64,000 bases of DNA. It comes from Rotaria macrura (Eukaryota > Rotifera > Eurotatoria > Philodinida > Philodinidae). Position numbers and translations under genes: made by a program. The notes beneath the pieces were generated by a model, which made no database searches, had not been told where the DNA came from, and was given only the letters and a program-made list of their open reading frames with translations. Position 1 is the first letter of the stretch. The number at the start of each line of letters is the position of its first letter. Positions 39,857-50,804 of this stretch are shown piece after piece. The stretch lies in the NCBI GenBank assembly GCA_900239685.1, contig OENT01000331.1:1-64000 (forward strand), in the 5' to 3' direction.

Positions 39857-41590
39857 ATTTTTATTCGCATGTCGCTCGTATAACAAATAATGTCTTTCCT
39901 TTTCTATACTTCCGACTTTAGTTAATCGAAAACCAAACGTTACAACTAAGATTTTGCTCGAACAAATACGTTCGATTAACATTTAATTAGTTTCTTGAAC
40001 ATATCCATTCGAGCATAGTCATTATTTTTCATTAAAACTGAGCTCTTTGTTTGAATGAGAAAAATGCCTGTTTAGAAAAGATTTTCTGAACAACTACTTG
40101 GTACTTCATTGGATTTTTTCTTCATCTATAGTTATTTTATAGATAAATTAATATGAAGACGAACCGATAGTTCGTTTATGAGATGTTCGAATTCAGTTTA
40201 ATACAATATATATATATCGAATTAATAATGTCATAATATGAGCATCGTTGACTCTACTTGCGACTCTCGCTCTCGAAAAATATTAGACGAGCACTTCTCT
40301 CTTTTCTAAATGCATAACTTTATCCAACACCTTTTTTCATTAGTCGGTCGACGTCTACATCTAAAATTGTTTTTTTTCATGCTTTTCCTAGATTAATTTC
40401 ATCATATAATTTGGTTTTGTCTGACTAAAACTATCAAGAGTTGAATTGAGAGTTAACTCTTAGTTCGAATGGGATCTTTCAAACTTCCTCCTGTGGAATA
40501 TGTTCAAGTTCTCGATTCATAAATACTCTTCTTACCGATTAAATTTATGTTTGTTTTCAGAAAAAGAAAAAATCATTTTATTTAGTAAGAAATGATTGAA
40601 GACAGAGAAGATTCAACTGTGCGTTCAATCTTTTGAAAAGAATCTTCTTTTCTATTCAATAATAACCAGGGACTTGTATTTGTGGGATCAGCGCGTTTTA
40701 ATTCGTTACGAGAAACTCTGTCGATAATGAAGATCGATATTTTCCATTATTTTCCAATTCAAACAGGATTTCATCGTTTATATCTCATTGTATATGCGCT
40801 AGCTCATAAATGTCGCTGTTTTTCATTTATGGTTTATTTTACTGAACGATACTGATGTATAGATTGAAACCAATGATTATTGAAAGCAAACCGTGTCACG
40901 TGATTAGTAAGAACCTATTGATATCTTATCAGTTTCAATCACACATGTCAACGCATTTTCTCGAGTATAAAGAGAAGAAAATTATATTTATTCAACATCG
41001 ACACATGTCCTTAGCGAAAGTGTCTCTTTTATTTTGGTAAATCCAGTCAAATATCGATTTGAATAACTTTTTTAGCTTCATTTTTTACATTCGAATCAAT
41101 GAAAATCTATGAGTCAACTAAGAAGCATATTTATCTGGATATAAATTGTTAAATCTGGTCACTTTATTTAAAGTGTTCGTACTACTTGTAATCGATCTTG
41201 TCCAAATCAATTTCAGACAATCATCAATTGCAGGAAATAATCTTATCTGAAAAAGAGAATTGCTTCAAAATTTCAATAATTTCTGAAAAATCTTCTTAGA
41301 TTGCAAAGCTAATACCCTAGTCGAACATCTTGTGCGCAAGATCTTGGGTACAGCTAAGTGGAAAGATCTTCAAAATTTAGGTACAAGATAATATGATTAT
41401 CTTGAACCAAGATCTTATTACTGATCTTGGGCGAAGATATGTGAGATCTTAGCTACGAATCCATAGTATCTTGAATACGTACTAAGATAAAGCGTGTTGC
41501 ATATATCGCGATTTGCGACACCATGTACGTCACATTCTGAAAACGTGGTTCGAACCTATCGTGCAGCGCATTTTTTATTTTTTCTGTAAA
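39857..41590. other. AT-rich intergenic region with a tRNA-like relic at its end
   Basis: No gene is recognised. Near 41545-41577 a T-arm-like GTGGTTCGAACCTAT is followed by GTGCAGCGC and a T run. This resembles the 3' half of the tRNA-Ser above (TTCGAATCCTAC, GCAGCG, T run), but no matching 5' half is present. It may be a tRNA-derived relic or a SINE tail. Confidence 0.4.
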
Positions 41591-41891
41591 ACCCAGGTCA
41601 ATCAAAACGGCCACCGTTACAGTATCGTAAACGGTCGTTTTTATATCGCATACCACGGTTAAACGACCGTTTTAAGACGTATTGTGGCGTTTTAACAAGG
41701 TCAGTATTACGGACGTACACGGACACCGTATATACGCCGTAAAACCCTCGTAAAGACAGCGTAATACTATCGTATTCTATAGAGGATACGGCCGTATTAC
41801 TGACCTTGTTAAAACGGGATAATACGACACCGTAATGGGCCGTGTTTTCATCGTATACGACCGTTTACGGATCGTTCTGTTTGACCTGGGT
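41591..41891. mobile_element. Foldback MITE, CGTAAACGG family, copy 1 (301 bp)
   Basis: The ends are inverted (ACCCAGGTCAA left; TTGACCTGGGT right) and the two halves are imperfect reverse complements over most of their length. The left half has CGTTTTAACAAGGTCAGT and the right half its complement. Words such as CGTAAACGGTCG recur. There is no coding sequence. It is a non-autonomous palindromic element of unknown superfamily; a related copy lies near 50.0-50.3 kb. Confidence 0.7.
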
Positions 41892-41919
41892 CGTCAAAAG
41901 AGCAACTTTCACATGCATT

Positions 41920-42245
41920 CAATGAGCCTTATTCACACTTTGCTTGCTGGCCACAAACACAGCGAAAATTGGCCACAATCATACATTTCTGTTGCTGAGA
42001 GCGGCTTCCTTTCTCTAATGTTCTTGTCTCTTTCTCTCTGTTTTTCTGTCACTCTTTCTCTCGCTGCACTGATATATATCAGCACAGCGAGAGAGAGACT
42101 GAGAGAGATGAGAAGAGAGAAAGAGAAAGAGAAAGAGACAAGAACATTAGAGAAAGGAAGCCGCTCTTAGCAACAGACATGTAGGATTGTGGCCAATTTT
42201 CGCTGTGTTTGTGGCCAAAAAGCAAAGTGTGAATAAGGTTCATTG
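41920..42245. mobile_element. Foldback MITE with long palindromic arms (326 bp)
   Basis: The left arm (from CAATGAGCCTTATTCACAC) and the right arm are near-perfect reverse complements over about 120 bp. Both contain GGCCACAAACACAGCGAAAA and CGGCTTCCTTTCTCTAATG. The centre is TC/GA-rich around TGATATATATCA. There is no coding capacity. It sits 28 bp after the preceding foldback element and about 100 bp before the mariner. Confidence 0.75.
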
Positions 42246-42343
42246 CGTTAAAACCCGTCGCTTTCCTGGTGTATGTGTTTAGGAGTGGGTTTTTAAGAAT
42301 TTCCATGGTATACACAATCCTTTAGGTTAAAATGGTGCACATA

Positions 42344-43639
42344 CAGGGTGATCCAAAAGTTCCCGGAACTACCATCTATTCTCTCTGTTAGACTTGACGG
42401 AGGGATCTTCTTTTAATATTTGAGTAGCACTAGGATTGGTCTATTAACCGAGAACATTGAACACTTTTCATTTGCTTTTGCTGAATTAGAGGCTTATTTT
42501 TTCTGAATACTGTATTTTTAGATGGATAAAACAAATATTCGGTTCTATATTTTTACAAGGTTCAAACTTGGCTTTAACGCAACACAAATTCATGAAGAAT
42601 TGTGTGATGCTTGGGGTGATGGTTATGTATCTTATACCACAGTAGCCGAATGGATTCATCGCTTTAAACAAGGTAGAACTTCTTTAGATGATGATCCAAG
42701 AATTGGTCGACCAGTAACCGAAGCTACTGATAAAAATATTGAAGTTATTCGTGCATTAATTGATGAAAATCCACATGTTAGCATTCGATATATGGTTATT
42801 GAGACTGGATTTTCATATGGTAATATTAACCGAATTATTCATGATGAATTAAAATTGAAAAAGTTATGTTCAATATGGGTACCACATGAATTAACAGAAA
42901 AATACAGGCGACAGCGAATAGAAATTTGTCAAGCAAATCTTGCAAAATTAGAGTCTGGTCAATGGCGTTTATGCGACATTATCACTGGCGATGAAACTTG
43001 GATATATCACCGTAGTGTTGGAACAAAACAATCCAATATGACATGGTGTTCTGAAGGTGCAAGTCCACCAACAGTGGCCAAAAAAAACCACTTTGATCAG
43101 AAAAACATGTTCGTGATTTTCTTTAGAACAACGGGACCGGAGTTAATTCACATGGTTGAATCCGGCAAGTCAATATCTGGTACTTACTACAAAGAAAATT
43201 GCCTTGAACCTTTATTTAAAAATATCCGACGACAAAGACCAAAATCTGGTTTGCATGCCATCAAATTGCATCATGACAATGCAAGACCACACCATACAAA
43301 CGATATTAAAACATTTCTTCAAGAAGTAGGAGTAATGCTAATGCCTCATCCCGCTTATTCACCTGACTTAGCACCATCAGACTTTTGGTTGTTTGGTTAT
43401 TTAAAACAGCAACTAAACAGTTATTCTGATTCCAAAAGCTTACAACTAGCTGTAACCAAGGCAATGCGTGCTATATCACAAGATGAATTTCGAAAGGTAT
43501 TTAACCATTGGGTTGAACGAATGAAACTTTGTATAGAAAACAAGGGTGAATACTTCGAACATTTAATGTAATAAGTTTTTTATAAAGATCATTTATTCAA
43601 TAAAAAATGAAGTGTTCCGGGAACTTTTGGATCACCCTG
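42344..43639 (+). mobile_element. Mariner transposon (DD34D), apparently intact
   Basis: 1296 bp flanked by TA target duplications (42342-42343 and 43640-43641). The terminal inverted repeats begin CAGGGTGATCCAAAAG and are identical over 26 bp. One uninterrupted transposase gene lies between them. Perfect TIRs and an open gene mean a young insertion. Confidence 0.95.
42522..43571 (+). CDS. Mariner transposase, DD34D
   Basis: 349 aa in one exon, the usual length for mariner. An N-terminal helix-turn-helix region (about 1-110, with the GRPVTE linker-like segment at 62-67) binds the inverted repeats. The mariner linker motif WVPHEL is at 119-124. The DDE/D catalytic triad is D157 (GDETW), D252 (HDNARPH) and D287 (YSPDLAPSD). 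The spacing of 34 residues between the second and third acid defines the mariner DD34D group. All signature residues are present and there is no stop or frameshift, so it could be active. It cuts and pastes its own element into TA sites in the nucleus. Confidence 0.95.
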   Translation: MDKTNIRFYIFTRFKLGFNATQIHEELCDAWGDGYVSYTTVAEWIHRFKQGRTSLDDDPRIGRPVTEATDKNIEVIRALIDENPHVSIRYMVIETGFSYGNINRIIHDELKLKKLCSIWVPHELTEKYRRQRIEICQANLAKLESGQWRLCDIITGDETWIYHRSVGTKQSNMTWCSEGASPPTVAKKNHFDQKNMFVIFFRTTGPELIHMVESGKSISGTYYKENCLEPLFKNIRRQRPKSGLHAIKLHHDNARPHHTNDIKTFLQEVGVMLMPHPAYSPDLAPSDFWLFGYLKQQLNSYSDSKSLQLAVTKAMRAISQDEFRKVFNHWVERMKLCIENKGEYFEHLM

Positions 43640-43641
43640 TA

Positions 43642-44260
43642 TTACTATTGTGTGTAGATTTCTCTAGTATAAGCGTTTTCTATTGTTTCATGCTATTCAT
43701 AAATCTTCCGAGTAGAATAGATAATCATTAGTTCACTTACTTGCGTCTCATGATATGTTCGACTTTACTCATGGGGTTGTATTTGGCGTCCTTTCTCGTG
43801 GACAGAAACTCTCTCGAATGGAAAACGAACAATTCAACTCGAATTTTTATCAACATCTTCTTTTATTTAGCCTTGTGTTCTTAAATGTCTCTCTTACCAG
43901 AATAGAACAGCATTCGGACCATGCCCACCTCGACGCGTTCTTGCAGCTGGACATCTGCAGGACAAAATTCTGATCTGGAAAGATTTCAAAAGTATCAGTA
44001 GGGCAAGCCTTGGAAACTGGGCATATGAGAGACATTCCACTCAATCAAATATCGTCGAAATGATTGCTACAAAGTAAGCGATAGTCAAAAATTTATAAAG
44101 AGGATGTGCATGTGGGTGGGTGCATACCTCTATGTTTTATCTCCATGAATGTTCTTATCTATCAAGTGATAAGCGGATTATCTATAACTGAAAATAAATC
44201 AAAATTCGTCGACAGCGATCAATAAAAACTAAACTTGCATATTTTACAGCAGTGTTCTGA
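43642..44260. other. Short non-coding stretch
   Basis: Nothing recognised between the mariner and the next MITE. Confidence 0.45.
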
Positions 44261-44500
44261 CATCCGAAAAAGGAAATTACGGAAACTTCGGAAGTTTAAG
44301 GAAATAATGCCTCCAAAACCTTCGTTACTTCAAAAAATGCGGTAATTTCCAAAACTTCCATTACTTCCATTTTCGGAAACTTCAGTAATTTCTGAAATTT
44401 CCCAAAGTTTTATAGCATCCCAAAATTTTGATAACAGTATTCTGTGAGTTTACGTGTTCTTGGAAATTACTGAAACTTCCGTAATTTCCTTTTTTGGAAA
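44261..44500. mobile_element. Small foldback MITE (240 bp) with GGAAATTACGGAA arms
   Basis: The inverted ends share AAAAAGGAAATTACGGAA. TCTGA is directly repeated at both flanks (44256-44260 and 44501-44505), consistent with a 5-bp target duplication. The interior repeats TTCC/GGAA words (TTACTTCCATTTTCGG). No coding sequence. Confidence 0.65.
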
Positions 44501-44796
44501 TCTGAATATACCTCAAAAAAGGTATTAAATGGGGACAAATAGCTTGAGAAATAGAATCAGCCAATAAAGAGATGATTTGATTTAACAATAAAGGATTTTT
44601 CCTAATTATTCTGACAGACTTTGGCTGCTTCGATTCGAATTGGACTATTTCGACTGATTTGAACATCAGTATCAATTACATATGCGCAATGACTTTAAAA
44701 TGATGCTTAAAAATAGAATCGAAATTCTGCGAATCGTTCATTGGTTCTATTGCTTATCTATGCTGCGTATGAATAAATAAAACAATGAGTAACAAC

Positions 44797-44902
44797 CAAG
44801 GGGGAAACAGTTGATTTCTGATTTCTTGATTATTTTGACTTTTTTAATGTTTTTGATTTAAAATTGATTTAAAATCAAATCAAATCAGCTGTTTCCCCCC
44901 TA
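44797..44902. mobile_element. Tiny hAT-like MITE (106 bp)
   Basis: The ends CAAGGGGGAAACAGTTGATTT and TAGGGGGGAAACAGCTGATTT (right end read on the other strand) are inverted. The centre is an ATTTAAAATTGATTTAAAAT palindrome-like core. Flanking 8-mers (gtaacaac and gtgacaaa) are imperfectly alike (6 of 8). The YARGG terminus fits hAT. No coding sequence. Confidence 0.5.
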
Positions 44903-47670
44903 GTGACAAAATATTAGCTATTCTAACGAGACTCGTTTCTTGCACTCGTTGTATTTATTTAAAGGAACGAAGTCATCTCTAGCACAGCTAGCTTTACAAT
45001 TCATGTTAAATCTCTAAATATTTGAACAAGATCTATTGATTAGATATTTTATCTCATAGAATAACAAGATAATTGAGTAAAATTTTGTCTTATGGATAAC
45101 ATCCACCGTTTATTGTTTAAATGATTGATAAATATCGCATTTCATGCCTTTGTTTTCCCCAACATTTTCTATAAATGTTTCAATAGAATCTTTAACTAAT
45201 CACGACATCAATTTAAGTTTAACGCCACTAAAAATTGAATTAATGATGTGTCTTTGACTACACTGACGATTTATATGAGTTCAGTCACTTCTTCAGGATT
45301 TTTAAACCAATGGGGAAATTTCCATTATGTCACAAAACAAACCGATGGGCAAAATTTTCAATCATGAACCAGTTTTACACTTTTTTGAATGTTTTTATTA
45401 GAGAAACATCAGTTTACAATAAATCTCTTTTATTAGCTGAAAGTGCATTCGGTGCTCTGCGAAACTAATTCTGTAGGTATTCCATTTGAAGAAATACTTA
45501 CTCCAAAAAATGCTTTTTATAAGTGATCCTAAAGAAAAACTATGTTTTGATTCAGCGTTGCGCAATGATAAAACCTTCTAATAGATCTGACGCTTAAGTC
45601 AAACTGGGTCATTCTTTCAGGATGAATATAATATGATAAACTACATCGGATGATATTCGAACGACCTTAATTAGTTCTCATGTCTTTTGAGATAATTGAA
45701 AAGCGATGTGTTAATGGCGCCACAACGTTACGTTTCGACAATTCGATATAATTTAGATATTTCATCTGAATTTATATCCACGTCTTTATGATCCTATGCA
45801 TCAATGAAATACATATAAATAGCGGTATGATAAGGATAGAAAGAAACAGATACGTGAGCAAATGAAGTCTCCATCTAATAGTTCAGTTCGAAAATGAGAA
45901 AATAGAAGAACGAATGTATTATAGTATAGTATAAACATACACATAGACGAACAATCAAAAACTACGCATACGTTCACGTACAAGAAGCGATTCTTGAAGT
46001 AATTCTTCGCAGAAAAAACAATAAAGAGTTTATGTGGAATTTACATGGAAGAAAACAAATAAATTTACCATCTAATTGAAACAAAAGTAAAAAATAATTA
46101 TAACAAGCGAAACATCAGTGAGAAAATGTTTACTTGTAAACATTACGATGGGCAAATCGGCAAATGAAATGAGCAATTGACCGATTGCCCCTTCTGTTAT
46201 GCCACTGAGAAAACGACTGTGGGGGCTGTTTAAGGGAAGCTAACGAGTTATGGGGAAAAGCGGATATCATGCTGAGACACATGAAATCGTATCATGTAAA
46301 ACTTCAATTAACTAAAGATATCAGAATACATATCACTACACTAATATAACCTTCTAGAGATCGACGATTCCGTAAATTTCTAGTAGAAATCCACAGGAAA
46401 GATACCATTTCCTGCCGGAATCAGTCAAAAAACTATTGGCATTTTATGCAGAATGTCGCTGACTACCGATTTCGCTAGTTTCCAAAAGTTTTCGGCCAGA
46501 AACGAATAAATCATGTCACCGGATTGGATTTGTTCAGATGATTCCAAGTTCCTGATATTTGCAGTGCCTTCTTGTGGAGTTCAGTCCGTACTTCTTGGCC
46601 TGTGTTCAAACTATGTCAAGAATTTACGAAAAAATAGGGAATTGCAACATAATATTGTAAAAATTTCATACATGTAGTCTACCCAGAACGAAACTGAGCC
46701 ATTGGGTTTGGTCGGTTCGCCTTAAAGCTGTCACAATTCTATCGGGAATCAATGGAAATCCAGTGACCTCGGAAACCAACATCAAACCCAGCTGGATACG
46801 ACTAAGTTTTGACAAGATGCTACCGGTTTTCGTCGGATTTCGGCAAAGCTCGATGAAATCCAGGTCACTAGATCCTTCTACTTGGATAGATGACATGCTT
46901 GTTTAATGGTTTGGATCAGATTCTATCACCTGATAAGTTGGCTAGTCCTATAAGATCCGGTCTCTTAATGTAAGGGAGACACTTGATTAGACTGTTGTTC
47001 GAATCCTCCTACATCATTAGTAATGGCATAATTCAGCTCAAAATAAAACGTCTTAAACGAGTCGAGAAAAGCTTTTTTGTTGATTCACTTTTAAAATAAG
47101 ATGATTTTGTTTGTCTCATGTGATTGCTTTAATTAATTGATAAAATGAAATTTTATAAAATGCAACGAATTAGCTGATGTAACGACTTGATTACTGATAT
47201 TCATTTTTCTGAACTTAGTTAGTACTGCGCCTGTACTTTCAAAAAGTACAAAGCACATTAATCGTATACCTGACACAATGGTATTCATTTTTTCAATTAG
47301 TCTGCTAGTTTCTCTGAAACAACTCTAGTCGCAGGTAATTGAATTCTATACTGGATCCCACCAAATCTGATTGGATTCGATCAACCAACGAAATCTTATT
47401 GGAATCCTGGTTGAGCAATGAGTGTCGGATCTGACCGGAAAATAGTGATGTATTATTTGATTGTCAATTAGTATTTGATGACGTCGTTAGAGGTCTGTCA
47501 GAACCCGTTACGGATTTTGTCGAATTCCAATCGCAAGGATCTGAATGTGATTCTGCAGCCAGGATCCTGTCGGTTTTATAGAAATTCGCCATACAATCCG
47601 CTCGGATCCGATTAAATCCAGTTTCGGAATGAATGTCCTGGGGCATTACAACTAATAATGAATCAGTACT
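44903..47670. other. 2.8 kb region with repeat relics
   Basis: No gene. Stretches at about 46370-46590, 46680-46900 and 47340-47630 are rich in GGATTCC, TTCCGG and GATCCG-like words, unlike the AT-rich DNA between them. They resemble the interior of the element that follows. A B-box-like TTGTTCGAATCCTCC at about 46997-47011 may belong to a decayed tRNA-derived sequence. Confidence 0.4.
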
Positions 47671-49275
47671 TAGCGTCCATGTCACTCGAACCGATCGAAA
47701 ACCGTCGGTTAATTTCGGTTATTTTTGTAACCGACGATTAGCCCCTGTTATTTCTTTTGCTTTCGCCCAGGTTCGAGACGTACGACGGGAACCAGCCGGA
47801 TCCCGTGTTATTCCGACGAATTCCTGAAGCGGGTTTCCAAAATCGGTTCCGACTTCCGGATCCGGCTTACTTCCCAGCAATTCCGGGCACTGGAGCGTAT
47901 CCACGGATATGGTTCCCGTTTCCTATATGGGATCCGTCGATGGAAAACACCTTTTCCGAGCCCGAACCACGTACGGTCCAGATCCGACCGTTTCCGGACC
48001 GGATACCGATAACAAAAAAAGCAATTTTCCCATCCGGAGAGAACACGGCTCAGATCTGACCGTTTCCGCTAAGCTCACGAAAACTCATCTAGCCGTTTCC
48101 CAAACAGCACTAAATACTCAGAATTACTAAGTAAAGTCTCCGAATCTTGAAGCGAGCTCTTACTTCTTTTTTAAAGAAGCCTAAAACAACACCAGAAGAT
48201 ACCCTGGAAACAAAAGCAATCTATTAAAGCATTATATATTTCTCTCCAAACTCGCTTTCGTCACAAAAATGGGAATATTCAGTACGAAGACTTAAAAATC
48301 AGATTTTTACACTTTGGCAAACCGAAAACGATATGTGTAAGAACAGCACACATGCTAAACACCAGCTTTTTGAGACTTTCCTGAGTCTTCAATCAAGGTA
48401 AGTGACTCTTATAAAGTCTCTAAATGACCTATCATTTCAAATTTTTATCAAAAAATGTCCGATGCAAATTAATGCACTGAAACCAATAACACTTTAAGTA
48501 ACACATCTAAAATTTTCAAGCCAACCCAACTAAATATGGTAAACTATCCAGGTCATGGCATTGTCCTTAAATTAAAGGAATTAGAAAAATATCTCAAAAA
48601 AGACCTTTAAAGGTCTTTTTTTGTAAAATGATGATTTGGATATCTAGGAATGATATAATTGAGAATTTAATATTCGATGGAATTGTTTTTCAAGCGGAGG
48701 CCTTATTTCCAAAGCAGAAATAATTTGGTCGGAATACGGTGGATTCCGACTGTTTTCCGATGCTTCTTTACCGGATTATGGCCTTTTCCGGTGGGATCCT
48801 GACGGAACTTGCCATAGTTCCGGTAGGTTCCTGGGTGATCCAAGGTATCTCCTTGAAATTTCCGGTTTTCGGAAGTCTCCGGAATATCCATGTTCCGGGT
48901 ACGGATAATGCCGGTCGGAATACTGCTTCCATGTTCCGGTGGTTTTTCCGGCAGGAAATACTCCGGAAACAGTAGCAAGAAGCCGAAAAATATCCCGTTT
49001 CCTACGGGTTCCGGTCTCCGGAACGAACGACCTGGGTCAAGTTTTTACAGCGTAAAAACCGATGGTAAACCGCGGTTAGCCTCCCGGTTGAAGGGAAAAA
49101 TATCGTTCCGAACTGCTAACCTATCTGGTCAACCGGTAGGCTAACCGCGGTTAACCATCGGTTTTTACGCTGTAAAACTTTGAGAGGAAATTAAATAACA
49201 GGGGTTAATCATCGGTTACAAAAATAGTCAAAATTAACCGGCGATTTTCGATCGGTTCGAGTGACATGGGCGATA
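47671..49275. mobile_element. 1.6 kb TIR element with TCCGG-rich interior
   Basis: 83-bp imperfect terminal inverted repeats lie at 47671-47753 and 49193-49275, both holding CCATGTCACTCGAACCGATC (left-end orientation). They differ at about 10 positions. TA occurs at each outer edge, so a TA target duplication is possible. The interior has two GC-richer blocks (about 47760-48070 and 48680-49020) crowded with TTCCGG, GGATCC and CCGGAA words, with AT-rich DNA between. No transposase is recognised. A separate palindrome lies just inside the right TIR. Confidence 0.55.
49039..49180. repeat. 142-bp palindrome nested in the TIR element
   Basis: Two roughly 52-bp arms are near-perfect reverse complements; both contain CAGCGTAAAAACCGATGG and CCGCGGTTAGCC. 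A roughly 40-bp spacer separates them. The left arm follows ACCTGGGTCAAG, recalling the end of the foldback element at 41591-41891. It may be a foldback inserted into the larger element. Confidence 0.7.
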
Positions 49276-49989
49276 TCTAGTGACAGTTAATCTTTCAAAA
49301 TGACAATATCGATACTAGAAACAAATCAAAATGGTGAAAAGACTATTGAATATTCAGTTGATTTCATTTTTTATAGACATTATTTTAAATGACGAATGAG
49401 AAATCAAAATACCTAACGAGGCAATCAAAGATGAACAACTCTGGCAAGTAGCGCTCCAATTCCAAGTTGACTATTTCTTTTCAAGGTCACCCAATGAACA
49501 GGAGTTGAGAAGTTCGAAAAGCCTACAGCTTCAACTCTAATCCAACTCCACCCGACATGGCAAGATTGAACTCAAACTTCACTCCAACTCTGTTGTGAAA
49601 AGGTCTCAACTTCGGAGGTGCCCATCTCTGGAGGAAGTACCTTCACCTGTCGAAAGCCGTTTGATCTCGTATTTTGAGTGTATTTATGTCTCTATAAGAC
49701 GAAGAAAATTATTTAAATAATTCAGGTTCACAGCCATCTTGTGTTTAGATCTAATATTGCTACATATTCGTTACCATTCACGTTATCTCTAAGCAAACAG
49801 ACGGTATATGTTTTGCCTAGTTTTCTTTAGCTGCAGTATAACGTGTCAAAGTAAATTAACAGTATCTTTCTATTCATAGAACGTTTTGAATGAAAAAATT
49901 TGAAATTTGATGTTGGAAAACGTGCGTTCTATGTTGTGAAAAGAACGACATTTTTCGGCACTTGAGATATGAGATTTCGATTTATGTAG

Positions 49990-50270
49990 AGCATATCATG
50001 TCGAAGAATACGACACGTAAAACGAGTCGTATGTGCCTCGAATAACATGAGATCTAATACAGCCGTGTGTTCTATAACACACGATAATACTACGGCGTCT
50101 TTACGAGGTTAAAAGGAATAAATACGGTTCCCATACACAATCATAATACTGACCGAGTTAAAACAGCTCAATATGACTTATACACGATCTTTGTCAGTGA
50201 AATAAAATTCAAAAACAGCCGTTTACGATGAATTTACGTTCATCAGTAAACCTCAACCTGGGATAGACTC
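49990..50270. mobile_element. Foldback MITE, CGTAAACGG family, degraded copy 2
   Basis: It shares ordered words with the copy at 41591-41891: a CTCGTAAAGAC-like segment (here GTCTTTACGAGG), TAATACTACGGC, GACCGAGTTAAAAC for GACCTTGTTAAAAC, GCCGTTTACG, and the end AACCTGGGAT. Divergence is high and the outer left edge is uncertain. Confidence 0.5.
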
Positions 50271-50594
50271 GAATTCATCTTTGTTAAGGGAAAAAACGTT
50301 AAGGTACTAGTTTACTTAAAGAATTACTATAACCTATTTAGTTCAATCAGCATTTCAATAAGATTCTCACGAAACTAGATTTAAATGCAGAGCATATAAA
50401 ATAGATTCTATTGCGAATTACTTTTCATAAGATCAGCCAATAGTCTATCTTCTCGAAAAGGCTTTAAAATGCTATTCATATGTACATACTGAATTCACTT
50501 CTTTGTCTCGTTTGTCTGACCCTTACATTTTTGATACTTCTGTGAAAGTAATTAAAAATCAAAACGGAACTGTAGTGTTCTGTTCTTTCTCTAT

Positions 50595-50804
50595 GTGCTA
50601 TCGATCGTACATCGTCAAATTATTACAACGATATTGTTCTTATTTGTTGGACCGAAACCATTAAGCACAGATGTTAATAGTTCTGACGTAACTAAAATAT
50701 GGATGGAATCAACTGATTATGAATCATTAACAGACGATCAGAAAGAAAGAAACGAAAAAACGGCGAGTTTTGTGTTCGGCTTACGAGCGAGGTCATCCAC
50801 GTGA
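50595..50804 (+). CDS. Possible small secreted protein (69 aa), weak
   Basis: An open frame starting MLSIVHRQIITTILFLFVG looks like a signal peptide. A short hydrophilic part follows (TDYESLTDDQKERNEKT) and ends FVFGLRARSST. There is no splice support, no recognised family and no clear dibasic or amidation site, so a chance frame is possible. A gcacag acceptor-like site inside could instead mark an exon start. Confidence 0.25.
   Translation: MLSIVHRQIITTILFLFVGPKPLSTDVNSSDVTKIWMESTDYESLTDDQKERNEKTASFVFGLRARSST

Noticed and set aside
41920-42245. CRISPR-like or hairpin RNA locus
   Set aside because: A single inverted palindrome without regularly spaced direct repeats; a foldback element explains it.
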